DNA of 64,000 nucleotides from NCBI GenBank assembly GCA_023213395.1, contig CM041465.1, positions 165,175,741-165,239,740 of the forward strand, written 5' to 3'. This stretch comes from Cycas panzhihuaensis (taxonomy: Eukaryota > Cycadophyta). A program made the translations under genes and the position numbers. The notes under the pieces are model-generated. The model saw only the letters and a list, made by a program, of their open reading frames with translations. It searched no databases and was not told the DNA's origin. Numbering within the stretch: the stretch's first letter is position 1; each line of letters starts with the position of its first letter. Positions 45,270-58,376 of this stretch are shown here, piece after piece.

Positions 45270-46060
45270 CCTTGGGGGATAGTTCTTAGATATACCCTTA
45301 GTTTATGCAATGAGAGGATCAACTACACACTCCACATCATAAAGGTCACTCTCTTCTTTATTAACTAGCATTAAGCTTTAGAACTTATTATTTGAAGTTA
45401 TAATTTAACTTGACCATTGATCATTTACAAAACTAGATCAAGACTAACCTTTTTTCTATACATGAACAAAACCTTCTTTATCTATGTGGTCCAAGACTAG
45501 ATCATAAACAATACTCTTTTAAGGATAATCATGGATAAAATGTCTATGTTGATGACGAAATCTACATTTAAATAGAGCCTATTCAAAATCAATATATTGC
45601 ACCCAGGTTTGCTCCTCCACAATGATCTCCAAGTGGTCTAGTAAACACTTTGTCACATCCACTTCAATATAAATCCATGCAAGAAAGAGAAGCAGTTGAG
45701 TTTGCAGTCTTAAGATATCATCCTAAGCATAACCCCATGACCTCAAAAGCTTTATTATTCTAATACTATAAGGGAAAAAAAGGAAACTTCACCCAAACTG
45801 GTATAAATCTGGGAATTTCTTGCCTTGGATCAAATAATAGATCCTAATATTTTATCAATAACCTAGTTTAGGCCATAAACCAAGGTCCCTTATTAAAGAT
45901 TATGAGCCCATCACTTATATTCTTAAATATACTACAAAGAAACCTCAATCCATATTATAAACTTTAGGTTGTTAAGAAATTATTAGGATCTAGTTAGATT
46001 GGATCCACATGTGCAAACCTCTTAAAGAGGGCCACAAGTTAATGAATTAGCAAATAAGTC
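45270..46060 (-). pseudogene. LINE ORF1 (DUF4283 and zinc knuckle) fragment
   Basis: Reading the minus strand leftward, with stops and frame changes, I see NKGPWFM, then DPRQEIPRFIPVWVKFPFFP, NNKAFEVMGLCLG, FLAWIYIEVDVTKCL and WVQYIDFE-stop-ALFKCRFRHQHRHFIHDY. This is the pattern of plant LINE ORF1: a DUF4283-type RNA-binding domain ending in a CCHC-like knuckle, here C-x2-x-H-x4-H-x4 with Cys positions changed. ORF1 proteins bind LINE RNA. No matching ORF2 is seen to its left, where element C sits, or beyond it at 10232-10552. Confidence 0.6.
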
Positions 46061-48097
46061 TGCCATTAGTTAGTGATCTATAATCTTCAAACAAAAAACT
46101 TGAATAAAACTCAATTCAATGGATGTACTTGATTCACTTAATGCACGATCCTTGTATGAGGAGTCACTCTTCCTTCCCACTTTAAGAAGGACCATCTTCA
46201 TGAGATACCATATGATGTTGGGACTAGTGACCATCCACCATGATCTTAACCCTAAATCTTCTAAACCAAATCTCCTTTCATCATCCTCCCAACTATTTCC
46301 TCTTTTTTCCTTAACAAAGCCACATAAGAAGAATCATATCTTGAACATCTTTAATCATCATATGTATGGATTATTTTATTTCACTAAACCACATATAAAA
46401 CTAATTTTAAGAATTCAAAATTTACTTCTAAAGAAAATTAGAGAATGATGAATCTTTTACCTATCAATATTATGTTTATCTTGAGAAAAACATTGGGTCT
46501 AAAATGCCTCTAGAATGTGTACTCTTAATTCCTACTAAAAATAGCCTAAAAGTGGTTTTAAAGAAACTCAAAAACCCATGTAATACCTTTTATTCATATG
46601 TCCACTTGCTGAAGTCAAAGGGGTAGATTTCAAACTTTTATTAAATCCATTATGATTAAGTAAAACCTTAAAAAGAAATCCAATTTAAAAAATAATGTCA
46701 ATTTCGTATTCAAATTAACCATTACTTGAATTTTTACTATAGTTATTCAAAATTTTACTAGCATTCATATGTAATTTCATGTGCATCAATATTTAAGATT
46801 TGTGTGAGGGCTTCCTTACTATTAGAGGGGCATATCTTAATGCCCACAAATAAAATAAGTGCCTAAGTACACTTAACAATGATATTTGCACATATTGAAT
46901 CATGGACCTTAATCTTACTTTAGTGAATAACTACCATTGTTGATATATTGGCATTAATGCTTTATATCACAAACAACCAACTTTGACCTAGAGAGACTAA
47001 TTAAATCCTTTATCTTAATTTGATTTATTCCTTCTACTACTACTGCTATTGAGGACATATAATAACTCCCATAAGAGCCTCAAACCTTAACCTTAGTTAC
47101 CGTGATTTGTCCCTCTAAACCATTGACTTAGGCATCAAATTATTGTCTTTAAATAGATATTTAATCCCTAGTTAAAGTTCTTAAAATGTCTAGTGATGCC
47201 AACCTTAGAATCCAAATATATAGACTTAAATTATATGTGGGTTAGATTTGCAAGCACATTGAGAACAAGCTAATAGGAAATTCATTTGGTTATATTCATC
47301 AATGCAGCATAGATTATCTTTGAATACATTAAACCTCTCATGTTTCTAGTCCAATCTATTATAGGCCTTATTATGTTTGGCTAGACATGATTAATAGAGC
47401 TCAAATAGCTTCTCATCCTAGTCTAGATCTTTAAGATCATATTCTACTATGGATAAATCTCTACTACCTAGTATACTGGGGCTAATAATCATAAGGATGA
47501 TTATTTTTCAAACAAATCACTATCGTTGTTATTTTTTAGATGCTAATTTTTAAACCCACTACTATAACTTTTGAAAATTGTTAAAAGGAAATTTTGTTGC
47601 CTTTTTCTTGAGTTGTAGGTCCCAAGTTGACCAATTCATCTTAACCCACATGTTCACTATAATGACTTAACCCAACTCTATCATTTTGTTAGTAAATTAC
47701 TTATGCCCTCATACACATATATATATAAATGGACTTTGACCCTTCTAAATTAGGTATTTCAAAACTAGATTCAATCTCTTTAAACACATAGATTTATAAT
47801 CCTTAATAAACATACAACTAATATTGTCTTCCAATAATCAATATCATCATTTAATAAATCAAACCTAATAAATACACCTTGTAAACCCAAAACATGTTTA
47901 ACTAAGAGTAGATGTGATAGATTTAATGTCACCTATGATTAATCAAAACTAGGACTTTCTAATTCACTCTAAGTGCCTTGAAAAATACTATTTAACTAAT
48001 GCACAACTTACTTAAATAATACATAATATCATGGTGCATTATTTTCTAACATAACTGTATGGGTAATCATGCATAGCTTATATGAGAAGTTGGTAAG
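46061..48097. other. AT-rich sequence, unassigned
   Basis: No credible gene. The 109-codon frame at 46119-46448 has no recognisable domain. It may include the 5' part of the LINE fragment. Confidence 0.35.
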
Positions 48098-49753
48098 TGT
48101 TACCACCCCAAATTGTAGTTTTCTTTATGTAATTTAAGTAATAGGTTAAAGGGATAAAGACATGCTTAGCAACTTAACATTTTTTCTCTAAATAATGTGT
48201 GAAATTTTTAGTGTATTTCTATTATAGAAAATTACAAGCAAGACTGCATTCATTGTTCCACATACTAGATGTTCACTATTTGTAGGGTTTTTTATGAAGT
48301 TCTTAATTAGAATAAAATTTAAGACATTTTGAGGAGATTGTGGGAGGGGCCCACATAAGTTTAATAACATCTTCAAGGAGTGTTCCAACAAGGATAACCA
48401 AATAAACTGTGAGATTTACACTGTTTAATCCAATAAAGTTGATAAAGTTGTTTTGTAATTCATGAACAACATAGGATACCAAATTGTCAATTTGACTAAA
48501 CAAGTAATTAGTACTATAATATTTAAGGAATATTGTGATAAAAAAAGGTTAAGTTTCAATTATATATGATTGGAAAAGATGATTTAGGAACACATGTCAA
48601 AGGAGTAATTCATCAGTTGGGCATGAAATATAGATGGGAAGTAGTTATTAATTATGTTCTTTAATTCAGAGTGATTACATACCCATGGGATCATTACACT
48701 CATAAGATCATAGGATCATCACAAATGATGCACTAAACATCAATGGAATCCTTGAATGTTTCATAAGGATATGAGTTAATATCATGACCTTGAATTTGTC
48801 ATTACCTCAACAACTTACTTTCAAGATATCACTTTACAGTATAATTAGTTCTTTACCAAATCAATATTATAAAGTTTCTTAATTTTTTAATTTATTATAA
48901 TAGTTCGTTCCTTGAAGTGTATATAAGGAAGAAATTATAAGATATAAGATTTTTGGGATCCTAAATAATTTTTGAGGAATATAAGTAAAGTTTTTTAGAA
49001 ATTATCCATGGTGAATGAAGTACTTTTGATGAGTTGTTATTTATGAGTGAATGTGTGTTACTTAAATTCATTATACTTAGAAGAGTTATGGGTTCTTATT
49101 TGTTAAAGTGTTCTTTTAAGGATAAACCTTAGTAAAAACCTAGTGTAGAGTTAATATATGAGTAAGCCTTTGAAGTTTGTACCACAAGCTTCAAATGTTA
49201 AGATTATACATAGGATTGGCCATTCTAATCTATAATATTTCTAGTTTGAGTTGGTTACTTTCTGCCTATTTGATCGTTAATAAATAATGATGGGTCTTAC
49301 ACTTGGCTTTTATTAGTGTTTTGATTCCTTATACTATAATTTTATTGGAATGTATATGTAGATAAATTTTCATTTAGCCTTTTTTCTAGAAAATGATTTT
49401 CCACTCTCTTGTTAAGGTTATTCTTATGAGATTGGCCTGTTTCTAGCTTAATGCAATTTGATTGATAAGATTTAATCTTGAAGTGTCTCATTATCAAATA
49501 AGAGTTTGTTGTGTTTTCTTGTACTATTGGTCCCTATAACATACTTCATTTATATTTTTCTGACTCATAAAAACCCCTATATCTTTTCTCTTTGGAGGAC
49601 TATTTTCTCTATACACTTGTAACTATATGCTTATATAGATTTATGCATTATCTCATGGAGTTTTTTCAATAATTATTGATGTAATCTTGTATGGTCAAAC
49701 ACTTCATAAACTAGCTAAAACATCTATCTTGGAAGGTGCAATCTTATAGGACA
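48098..49753 (+). repeat. Candidate 5' LTR of Gypsy element F
   Basis: It starts TGTTACCACCCCAAATTG, similar to many Gypsy LTR starts, and ends GGACA five bases before a primer binding site. A possible TATA box (GTATATAAGG) lies at about 48918. No second copy is present to confirm the edges. Confidence 0.5.
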
Positions 49754-49759
49754 ATAATT

Positions 49760-49778
49760 TGGCAACCATAGTAGGGAC
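49760..49778 (+). other. Primer binding site of element F
   Basis: TGGCAACCATAGTAGGGAC, a decayed relative of TGGCGACCATACTGGGGA in element B, consistent with a Tat-like branch. Confidence 0.55.
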
Positions 49779-50396
49779 TCCAAATGAAAATTTCATTTGT
49801 GTTTATTCATTTTCTTAAGACACATGTATGTGTAAATCACCTATGAAAAGAACTAATGTTTTTTGTATTATTTTATTTTATTTTTATAAAAGTTGGCCAA
49901 GTCATCAAGAAAGCCTTATATTTATCAAACCAGAGCTTAAAGTATAGAGGGAGAATTCTTATATTCTCCTCTAGGAAGAAGGTAGAGGCCTAAATAAATT
50001 CATCTAGAAGACATAATTAGAATAATGATAAATTAGGAAGAAATTCTAGAATAACAAAGGCAATGATAATGACAAATAAATATAACCCTATGGATGACCA
50101 ATGATCTATTTACCTTAGGATGTGAGCTAGATGAAGTAATTGATAAAGCTTGGAATGCTTGGGTAAAGTTTAAAGTTAATGGGAGAGTTATGAATGAATA
50201 ACATTTAACAAATTTTTTACTTCTGTGTAAGATGTTTATCATTACATTAATGAATACTACTATTAGGCTTTTTGTGCATACTTTGCAAGGTGAGGCTTCT
50301 AATTAGCTTTAATCATTGCCTCCTAACAAAATTACTAATTGAAATACTTTGATAAAACATTTCATACCAATATATTTTATTAGAATTTATAATTAT
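49779..50396 (+). other. Leader/gag start region of element F, unreadable
   Basis: AT-rich, no convincing reading frame. It ends at the inserted Copia-like sequence. Confidence 0.35.
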
Positions 50397-50410
50397 AACT
50401 CTAATACCGT
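50397..50410 (-). other. Primer binding site relic next to Copia-like LTR 1
   Basis: Minus strand CGGTATTAGAGTTA. It continues into AATTATAAATTCTAA, which matches the sequence after the primer site at 58729 (AATTATAAATTTTAA), so it is genuine internal sequence of the same family. Confidence 0.55.
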
Positions 50411-50418
50411 ATTAGAAA

Positions 50419-50884
50419 TGTAAACTATAATACAACAAAATATAGCATACATACATAATGAATAAATCATCTCATAAGGATATATATACATGTAAAGGAA
50501 TAAATATGAATATAAAGTATAAACAGATAAATTATGCAATAAACATTCACCACAAGAGAGATAATAGATTTAAACATGGAAAACCTAGTGTGAAAAAAAA
50601 TATTAGAGAAGGTGAAGCTAAGAGCTCATCTTTATGATTAGAATAAGTACATCTCTAGGTCATAGAGCTTTTTTAAATTCTTAAGTAGCATGTGTATATA
50701 TTTACATCAAGATTCACCTTATAAGTAGACTATAATATCTCTTGAGTTGTTACGTCACTCAATAACATAATTACTTGGATATATGTGCATTTTACATATC
50801 TCAATGTATCTAATTGGTGGGATTGTATGTGTCCATGCTATAATATTAAATATTATATATGTGATTAATTCATATATCTCAACA
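50419..50884 (-). repeat. Copia-like LTR 1
   Basis: 466 bp, TGTAAAC...CAACA on the plus strand. It shares long blocks with 58377-58719 (inverted) and about 59960-60285 (same orientation), such as TAAGTACATCTCTAGGTCAT. A primer binding site flanks one end and a polypurine tract the other. Confidence 0.7.
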
Positions 50885-52187
50885 TCCCCCCTTAATATTT
50901 AATGTCTTTAAATATTTGTCTTCAAGTCTTCATGTCTTTGGTCTTCATATTAGTTATCTAGTAGATCCTATAACTTGTAATATAAATCTATATCATCACT
51001 TGTAACATATAAATTCGTCATCTATTATGTTTGTATAGGTTAATTATCATCATTATCAACTAACAATAATATCAACTATTATATGAAGTGTTTTCTTGAA
51101 TATCTTCATATCTTCACCTATAAAGATGTTGTTAATCTATCAACCAATTATCAATAAACAAATAAATTGATTACTAAGTTCATGTATACCAATAACCATT
51201 TATCGAAATACATGGGTAACCAACCTTTATAATTGTTAGTTCTCTAGGTAATTATTTTAGATATATGGTTCATTAGTTTGCAAGATGCTTGTTACAAGAG
51301 TGGCATAATCTTACCTCTTATGTATGAGTTAGAATAACACAATTGAGTGTGTTGTGCAAAAGTAGATTGTGATATCTTTATTTGTCTTTTGCGAATAAGA
51401 TTTCCTTTTGTGTGCTTCTTTACTTGTATACTTTAGCAGTTTTCTTTTAGTAACCATTCAATAACATCAAATCACATAATCATCTAAAACATACTAACTC
51501 TAATAACAAGTCGAACTACTTAGTCAAGATAAGATAGATGCAATAAGATAACATTAATAATGCGTTTCCATATATCTTTTCATAGATAGTTAGTCAGATT
51601 TCTCATTGATAAATACTTATGATCTTTTAGCTTAACAACCTCAATAGTTGAATATTCACTGGATAATATTAACAACTTATTTAGTATACTAATTAAACAA
51701 TCATATGCGACTCTTCTCATTGTCTTATAAATAAGTAGAATTCTCTCAATAACTAGTTATCTTTCCATCAACAATCAAATTGGGCACTTAATCAAATACT
51801 AGGTGATTTCATCATCATTAAACAAGTGTTCACCAATCATCATTAATTTATTAAATAATTAGGTCATATGTTTATTTGATTAATATTGCATATTCACTAA
51901 ACCAAATGTGATTTTTTATATCCAATATTTTATAAAATTTTCATATCATTTTTATATCAAATATTTTCTACTTTTTATTTCCTAATTTGAGCCTTTAAAT
52001 ATCATAAATAAGCCTTTTTGTACTTTATTTTAAACAAAACTTCAATTTTCTTTCTTTATTAATAAAAAATAACTTTACCATTATATTCAAAGCCTTTGAA
52101 AACATCATAATATACTAAATTTTTTCTAAAAAAGTATCATATGATATAACTTTTATATGCAAGATATACAAAAAATATAAATGTATC
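50885..52187 (-). other. Polypurine tract and internal sequence of a Copia-like element
   Basis: Minus strand AAGGGGGGA directly before the LTR start TGTTGAGATA is a polypurine tract (50885-50893). The rest is AT-rich with no readable pol. The start of LTR 2 lies somewhere in the last 100 bases but I could not place it. Confidence 0.5.
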
Positions 52188-52201
52188 TATGTAATTATGG
52201 T
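52188..52201 (+). repeat. Target site duplication of the LINE, left copy
   Basis: TATGTAATTATGGT, identical to 58363-58376. Confidence 0.85.
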
Positions 52202-52369
52202 GTTTTTATTTTGATAAGGGAAAATAAATAAGTTGTGGGTTTTCAAACAGGATCCCACAACCTAGTACATCAATAATATTTTATCATCCAAGCCTTTAAT
52301 TGACCATGACAACCCCACGACCAGAGTATGATCTCTAAACACAACCTATATCATGCTAGGACAAGCCCC

Positions 52370-55300
52370 TTGTCTAGCTCTCACAGACCCTTTTTGCCTC
52401 AACCAATCTCATAGATTCCTTTGGGATGTCCTCCCTCCATATAATAGATCTTTGATTCCTCACCCCCCAATTATCCAAATTATCTACCACTTTATTAGCT
52501 TCCTTGTAGGTGTGCCAAAACTGGATATTCTCCAAACCCTTTAGAGCTTCCTGAGCATCTTTGATCATAGCTGAAATCTCTAATATGGTGAGATTGAGCT
52601 GTTCATAAGTTTTATCACATTAAAAGAGTCACCCTTAATAACCACCCTACTGAATCCTCCTTCTAGAGCTAATTCCACAACTTTTAGCATAGCTACCATC
52701 TCTGCACTGTGGTTCATCTACTAATCATAGTACTCTATGAAAGCCCAGATGACATTTCCTTTAGCATCTCTATAGATACCTCCACCTCTAACCTCCTTAA
52801 CATTTCCTTTTGAAGCTCCATCAAAATTTATTTTTACCAAGTGCTCCTCTAGTGGAACCCGGGAGCAAAACCTTCTCTTCTTCTCCTTGATTATTGGCCT
52901 TAGCCCCCACATATCCAGGATCTTCCGTTATGTCGTTAACATGTATTTTTCCTCTGTGATTTTAACATTCTCCCTGGTCTCTGTGTAAATATCATTAAAA
53001 ACTCTACATACATCTATCTTTCTGTCCTAGAAAATCCTCTTATTTCTTTCTTTCCACAAGTTCCACGACAACACTAGGAAGGTAGTTTTCTAGATACTAT
53101 AGACAGCTCTACTCCTAAAGGGGCTCTGCTAAGAGATCCATTGAACTATTATATTTCTTGATTACACCTATTGGACTTCAAAGAGATCAAACAATAGCCT
53201 CCAAACCTCCATCGAGTAAGAGCATTGAAGGAGGATGTGATCCACAGATTCCTCCTCCTTATAGTAAAGAATACATCTATTTATCATTTGAATGCCTCTC
53301 TTCATCACGTTGTCCACTGTAAGAATTTTGTTCCTCAGACAAGTCCACCAAAAAATAACTATTTTTGGAATAAGGTCTAGTTTCCATACTCCCTCTAGTA
53401 ACTCATTTTTCTAATGCCCTCTCTCTAAACATAAAAAAGGGTATCCCTACTTCACTGAATATTCCCCTGATTATGTCAAGGGTGAAACTACAGCCTCAAC
53501 TGCTCTTGTTTCAAGTATGTAGCACTTATCTAATTCCCTTCTAAGACTTTTGATCCTCTCTTGGGAGTAAATCTCCCCTCGAAGTTCCTTAAAATTCCTC
53601 TATCTTTTCCTTCTTCCACCCTCAATCCAATAATCCTTCACGTGAACCCCAAACTAACTTTCACAAGGGGCCTGAATGGGGGCAAGATCAATCCTACTCT
53701 TCAAGCCTTTTTCACTGCACCACGCATCTTCCCAAAAGTTAATAATATTCCCATCACCCAATCTCCATCTCAACTTGGCCTTTAACATGCTTCTAGACTT
53801 GAGAATACTCCTCTAGATTGCTAATCCAAAGGAAGAGACTATGTTCTTAATTAATAGAGAGCTACCCTGAAGGTACTTTTGGGATAGGATCTTTTCCCAT
53901 AGGCCTTCCTCTCCTTTGATCATATGCTAACCTAACTTTTCCATAAACATAGTATTGAACAATGGCGTTCTTCTAAGATTTAAGCCTCCAACCCATCTCG
54001 GAATATACACTTTGTTCCAGCTCACCAAGTGGATTCTCTCCTTCTCCTCAAGCCCAGACTAGAGGAATCTTTTCTAGATGGACTCCAAGACTACTAAGAC
54101 TCTCCTCGGCAATATGAAGATAGACATCCAAAAGACAAGAATACTTTATAAAGAGGTAGCCACTATCTAGTGTTTCATAGTTTGGCTAAGGAGAGCCCCT
54201 TTCCATCCATCTAACTTCCTTTAAATCTGACTAATAATTAGGTTCCACATATCCCTAGTCATCTTCCCTACAAATAGGGGCATTTTACGATAGATGGTTG
54301 GTAGCTTCTTAATCTCCATCTCCAAAATTCTACTAATCCTTATTTGGGTAGTCACTATAGTATTTATAAAATATACATTATTTTTACTCAAATTTACCTT
54401 CTAGTTTATGGCCAATTCAAAGCTTCTCAATCCTTCTTTAAACCTGGTAACCTCCTTTATGGATACTTTCCCAAAAAATATGTTATCATCTACAAATTTG
54501 TAGTGCACAATATTATCCACAATAGATGTAGGTCTTAAACCTTTAACAAGCCCTTGTCTTCTGGCTACTTTTGTGGCCCTTCCCAGTAATTCCACCGAAA
54601 TTATAGAGAGATAAGGGGATAGAGGATCTCCCTATCTCAGTCCTCTATAACCCAGAAAAAATCTAGACGATGTACCATTAATAATGATAGAATACCAGGG
54701 ATTAGAGATGTAGAGCTTCATCCATTATCTCCATCTCTCTCCAAACCTAAACGCATCCAAGCACTCTAAGAGGCACTCCCAGGGTACTCTATCATAAGCC
54801 TTCGATGGGTCTATCTTTATTAGCATAGTAGGCTCCTTCCTTTCCTTGGCTGAGTGAATAGTTTCATGGACCACAATTATGCCATCTGTGATGTGTCTAC
54901 CTTGCACAAAGCCATCCTAATTCTGGGAGATAATTCAAGGGATGATCTTTTTTAGTCTATTGGCCAACACCTTTGCTAAGATCTTGTACTTCATATTACA
55001 GAGGCTGATAAGATGAAACTCCTCCATCGTTTTAGTCCCATCCTTTTTTGAGATTAAGACCAGAAATATGGCTTGCCATTCTTTAAGGATCTTTTGATTT
55101 GTATGAAACTCTTACATAGCCTCCAAGAGATCCTCCTTGATCATATCCTAGAATTCCTGGAAAAACCTTGGGGGAAATCCATCCGGACTAGGAGCTTAGT
55201 GTTTCTTTATGTCAAAAACTACTTTCTTCACTTCATCCTCGGTGAAGGGCTGTGTCAACATAACATTTTGAGTCTCGTTGACCAATTTGGGGATAGACCT

Positions 55301-56660
55301 CAAGAAGTCCTTCCTAGCATCCTTATCCCCGCCCTACGGTTTGGTAAACAAATCCTTAAAGTAAGCATTAGCTATGTCCTTTAGATATTCCAGACAATTC
55401 ACTTCTGAGCCATCTTCCCTTTGAAGAATGCTAATCCTGTTGCTTACTCTATGCTTTACTGTAGTCATATGGAAGAAATTGGTATTTTTATCCCCTTCTA
55501 CAAGCCATATGGCCCTTGACTTTTACCTCTAATGTATTTCTTCTTTAATTAACAACTCCTTTAAGTTCTCAACCAACTTCCTTTCTTCTTTTTCTAGAGC
55601 CCAGGTCTTACCTTCTTCCTAAATCCTATTCTCAATGGCATTGAAATCCTTGATAGTTTGTTCCTTACTGGCATGAATATTTTAGAACACTTCCTTGTTC
55701 CAGCTCTTCACTTACCTCTTTACCTAATCCAACTTCTTCGAAACTCTGTACATGGCATGCCCTTGGACTGGCACCTACCACCATTCCTCCACATTCTTTC
55801 TGAAATCTGGATGTTTAATCCACATCTGTTTGAATTTGAAAGGAGATCCCTTATGTTTCTCCAAATTCGAGAATACAAACCAGAGAGGAGAGTGGTTAGA
55901 TTTAATTTTTGGTAATTCTTCTAGAGTAAAATAATTAAAGCACCTAACCCATTTATAATTCATAATAACTCTATCCAAATTAATCTAAATAAGTTGGTTT
56001 CCCAGCCTCTTGTTTGACCAGGTGAAAGATGCTCATCTAAGTGTCACGTTTGCTTGCCCCCCTTTCTGCATGAAACAACCAAGATCATGCATACTGTTCG
56101 ACCACCCCTCTTGGCCCCCCTCATCTCCCCTGGGCAAAGATCCGTGTTAAAATTGCTAGCTACCATCCAAGGCACTCAACATTCTCCATGTCCTTCTAAG
56201 ATTCTGTCCCATAACTTCTTCTATCCTCAAAGAGATTTGGGGTGTAAATATTTGTAATCAGCCATTTTAGATTATTTCTCCTACATGTGAACCACATAGA
56301 TATAAATGATTCCACCTCCTTAGCTTTCCTCTATCTATTGATCTGGGTTCCACATCACCATTACGCATCATGACCCTTGGCTATTATTTACTCCTTTGCA
56401 TTCCACTTTCTTCCAAATTCTGTTCTTAGCTCTTAAGTTATTTTCCATGTTTAACTTTATTTCTTGCAGAAAGATTAGATTTGGTAATTCTCTCATTCTC
56501 AAGTCTCTTAATATCCTTTGTTTAGAGGGTTCATTCATCCCCTTGACATTCCATGATATGATCTTTGTCTCTTCTTCCTTTGCCTCCAGATCTTTGTTGC
56601 CTCACCTTTAGGCAGGTCACATCCTTCGACTCTAGATCTTAACTTGGGCCCTTCTAGGAA
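52370..56660 (-). pseudogene. LINE ORF2: endonuclease, reverse transcriptase, RNase H
   Basis: ORF2 nicks the target and copies the RNA into it. In order on the minus strand: endonuclease start IISWNVKGMNE near 56560-56528 and its end near 55978-55775 (DRVIMNYKWVRCF, KSNHSPLWFVF); reverse transcriptase with GRHITDGIIVVHETIHSA and LIKIDPSKAYDRVPWE (54907-54740), GLVKGLRPTSI and the active site FVDD at about 54496-54485; and a C-terminal RNase H with KINFDGASKGN, NHSAEMVAMLKVVELALEGG and FWHTYKEANKVVDNLDNWG, ending near 52374. The RNase H domain is typical of many plant L1-like elements. Numerous stops, many at former CAG/CAA/TGG codons, with few frameshifts. Confidence 0.8.
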
Positions 56661-58330
56661 TCCATCATTTAGGGTTTTCTGATTACCCTGGTCTACTTGA
56701 GGTACCACTTCCCTCTCTCTCAATATGTTCAGGGGGGTCCTTCCCACTCGCCTCTCAGTCCCAATATCCATGATCTTCCATTGACCCACTTCAATCTAAT
56801 CCACCTGAGGTGGGATCACCTCACTTTCTCCTTCCATGACAATTTTCCCAAGATTCCCTTCCCCTTCTATTACTTCTATCAATCCAAGTGCCTAAGATTC
56901 CACCTCTCCCCCCTTAGAGAGGGATTCCTCCTTATTGGGGTCAAACCCCAGCCCCTTAACCCCATGCTTCCTGAGGAGTACTATCCTCGGGAGTATTGTT
57001 CTCTTCCTATTTTGCCTCCTCCTCTTTCTTATCCTTAGGACATTTCTGTGGTAAATGGCCTAATCTCCTGCAAGCCAAACATCTAAAATTATCCAACTCA
57101 TAGATCAATGGTTATTCCCTACTCTAATCCTCCATATCAATCCACACGTCATCTGGGAGAGGTTTATCAATCCTAGATAGGGAACAAAACTTAGCGTTGA
57201 TTAGCCTGCTTCTTATTTTAGTAGCAGAATCAACCGCTAGCAGGGGGCCAATGAATTTTTCCACTCCTTTCAAAATCTCCATATTCCATAATTATAGTGG
57301 AAGCCTAGTAAGCTGGATCTATATTAGTGCTTACTTAACCATGGGAACCGAAGCATCAAAGTCATTATGCCATTTTTCTAGACTTAATGCTTTTCTCCCT
57401 AACATCTAAGGTGCCTTCAGAAGAATATTGGACATATCTTCCTACACAACAAACTTGAATAAGACACACCCCTTTGGCATCACTATAACTTCTGCTATGC
57501 CTACTATCCTCCATCTATTCCTCGTCTAACTCCTTATGACTTCCAATCCTAGTTTGGGTCCAGAGAATCTACCAATCAGGTAGTTGTCCTAGTATTTCTT
57601 CATTTTCTCCACTAGTTTCTTAGGGATTTGTAATCTCACTTTATTATCCTGGACTATAGGGATTAGGTCATAGTCTTCCTCTTCACTTACCTTTAACACC
57701 TCAGAATAGGATCTCCCCTAGGAGAATTTATGAGATTGGTTTTATTTTATTTGGTCCTTCCCTATTTATGTATTTCTAATTAAAAATAAAATAAAATAAA
57801 ACTTCTATCTTAGTTACTTGGCCTTTCGTCCTACCTCAGATGTCCTTTTGGTGCCATATTCCTCACAAATAGGTCTGTCCACCTATCTCTATGTCCTCTT
57901 CTCCAAGTCCATCTCCTTCACTGCCTTTTTATCCTTCTAATCTCTGTATAGGTGTTATAATACTCCTTCACTGAAAATATCTTTACTTGTGGACTATAAC
58001 GATGGATCATTACAACTAGTTCTTTTTAGTCTCCAAGGTTGCTATACCTCCTAAACCTCTATCCAAATTGTGCCACCATGTGTGACCAAGATGGCTGATG
58101 AGTGGAGAAGATTCCCATCTCACATTCCTCCACCATGGCTCTCTTAGGCCTCCATGCGTTGATTGATCTCTGTCTTCATAACTAGTTGATGGTGTGTATC
58201 AACTGATTCTCCTCATGCTGAGTTGCATGTCAGACAGATGCCCTCCTATTAGTAACCTACCTCCATGCCCTCCAAGCCCAATTGGGGGAGCCCCCACATC
58301 TGCATCGCTGCTTTGCTTCTCCCGTTGCCG
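56661..58330 (-). pseudogene. LINE ORF1: DUF4283-like with zinc knuckle
   Basis: Readable pieces on the minus strand: MAPKGHLR near 57860; LQIPKKLVEKMKKYWDNYLI and GRFSGPKLGLEVI near 57640-57540; an MLGRKALSLEKWHNDFD segment near 57400; then the knuckle CLACRRLGHLPQKCPK at about 57085-57035, with spacing C-x2-C-x4-H-x4-C intact. An E/K/G-rich tail follows to about 56690. ORF1 would coat the LINE RNA. N-terminal start uncertain. Confidence 0.7.
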
Positions 58331-58362
58331 ATGAAACCCTAACAACCACCATAAAAAACTAG

Positions 58363-58376
58363 TATGTAATTATGGT
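58363..58376 (+). repeat. Target site duplication of the LINE, right copy
   Basis: TATGTAATTATGGT, identical to 52188-52201. Confidence 0.85.

Larger units (their letters stand above)
52202..58362 (-). mobile_element. Full-length LINE, decayed
   Basis: A 6.2 kb element reading right to left with ORF1 (nucleic-acid binding) and ORF2 (endonuclease, reverse transcriptase, RNase H). It is bounded by a perfect 14-bp direct repeat. Its 3' end is short and A-rich (minus strand CAAAATAAAAAC). The insertion split a Copia-like LTR: sequence on both sides joins to match LTR 1. Full length is suggested by ORF1 being present and the 5' edge meeting the duplication. Confidence 0.85.

Noticed and set aside
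46119-46448. 109-codon plus-strand frame
   Set aside because: AT-rich, no motif, next to a LINE fragment on the other strand; likely chance.
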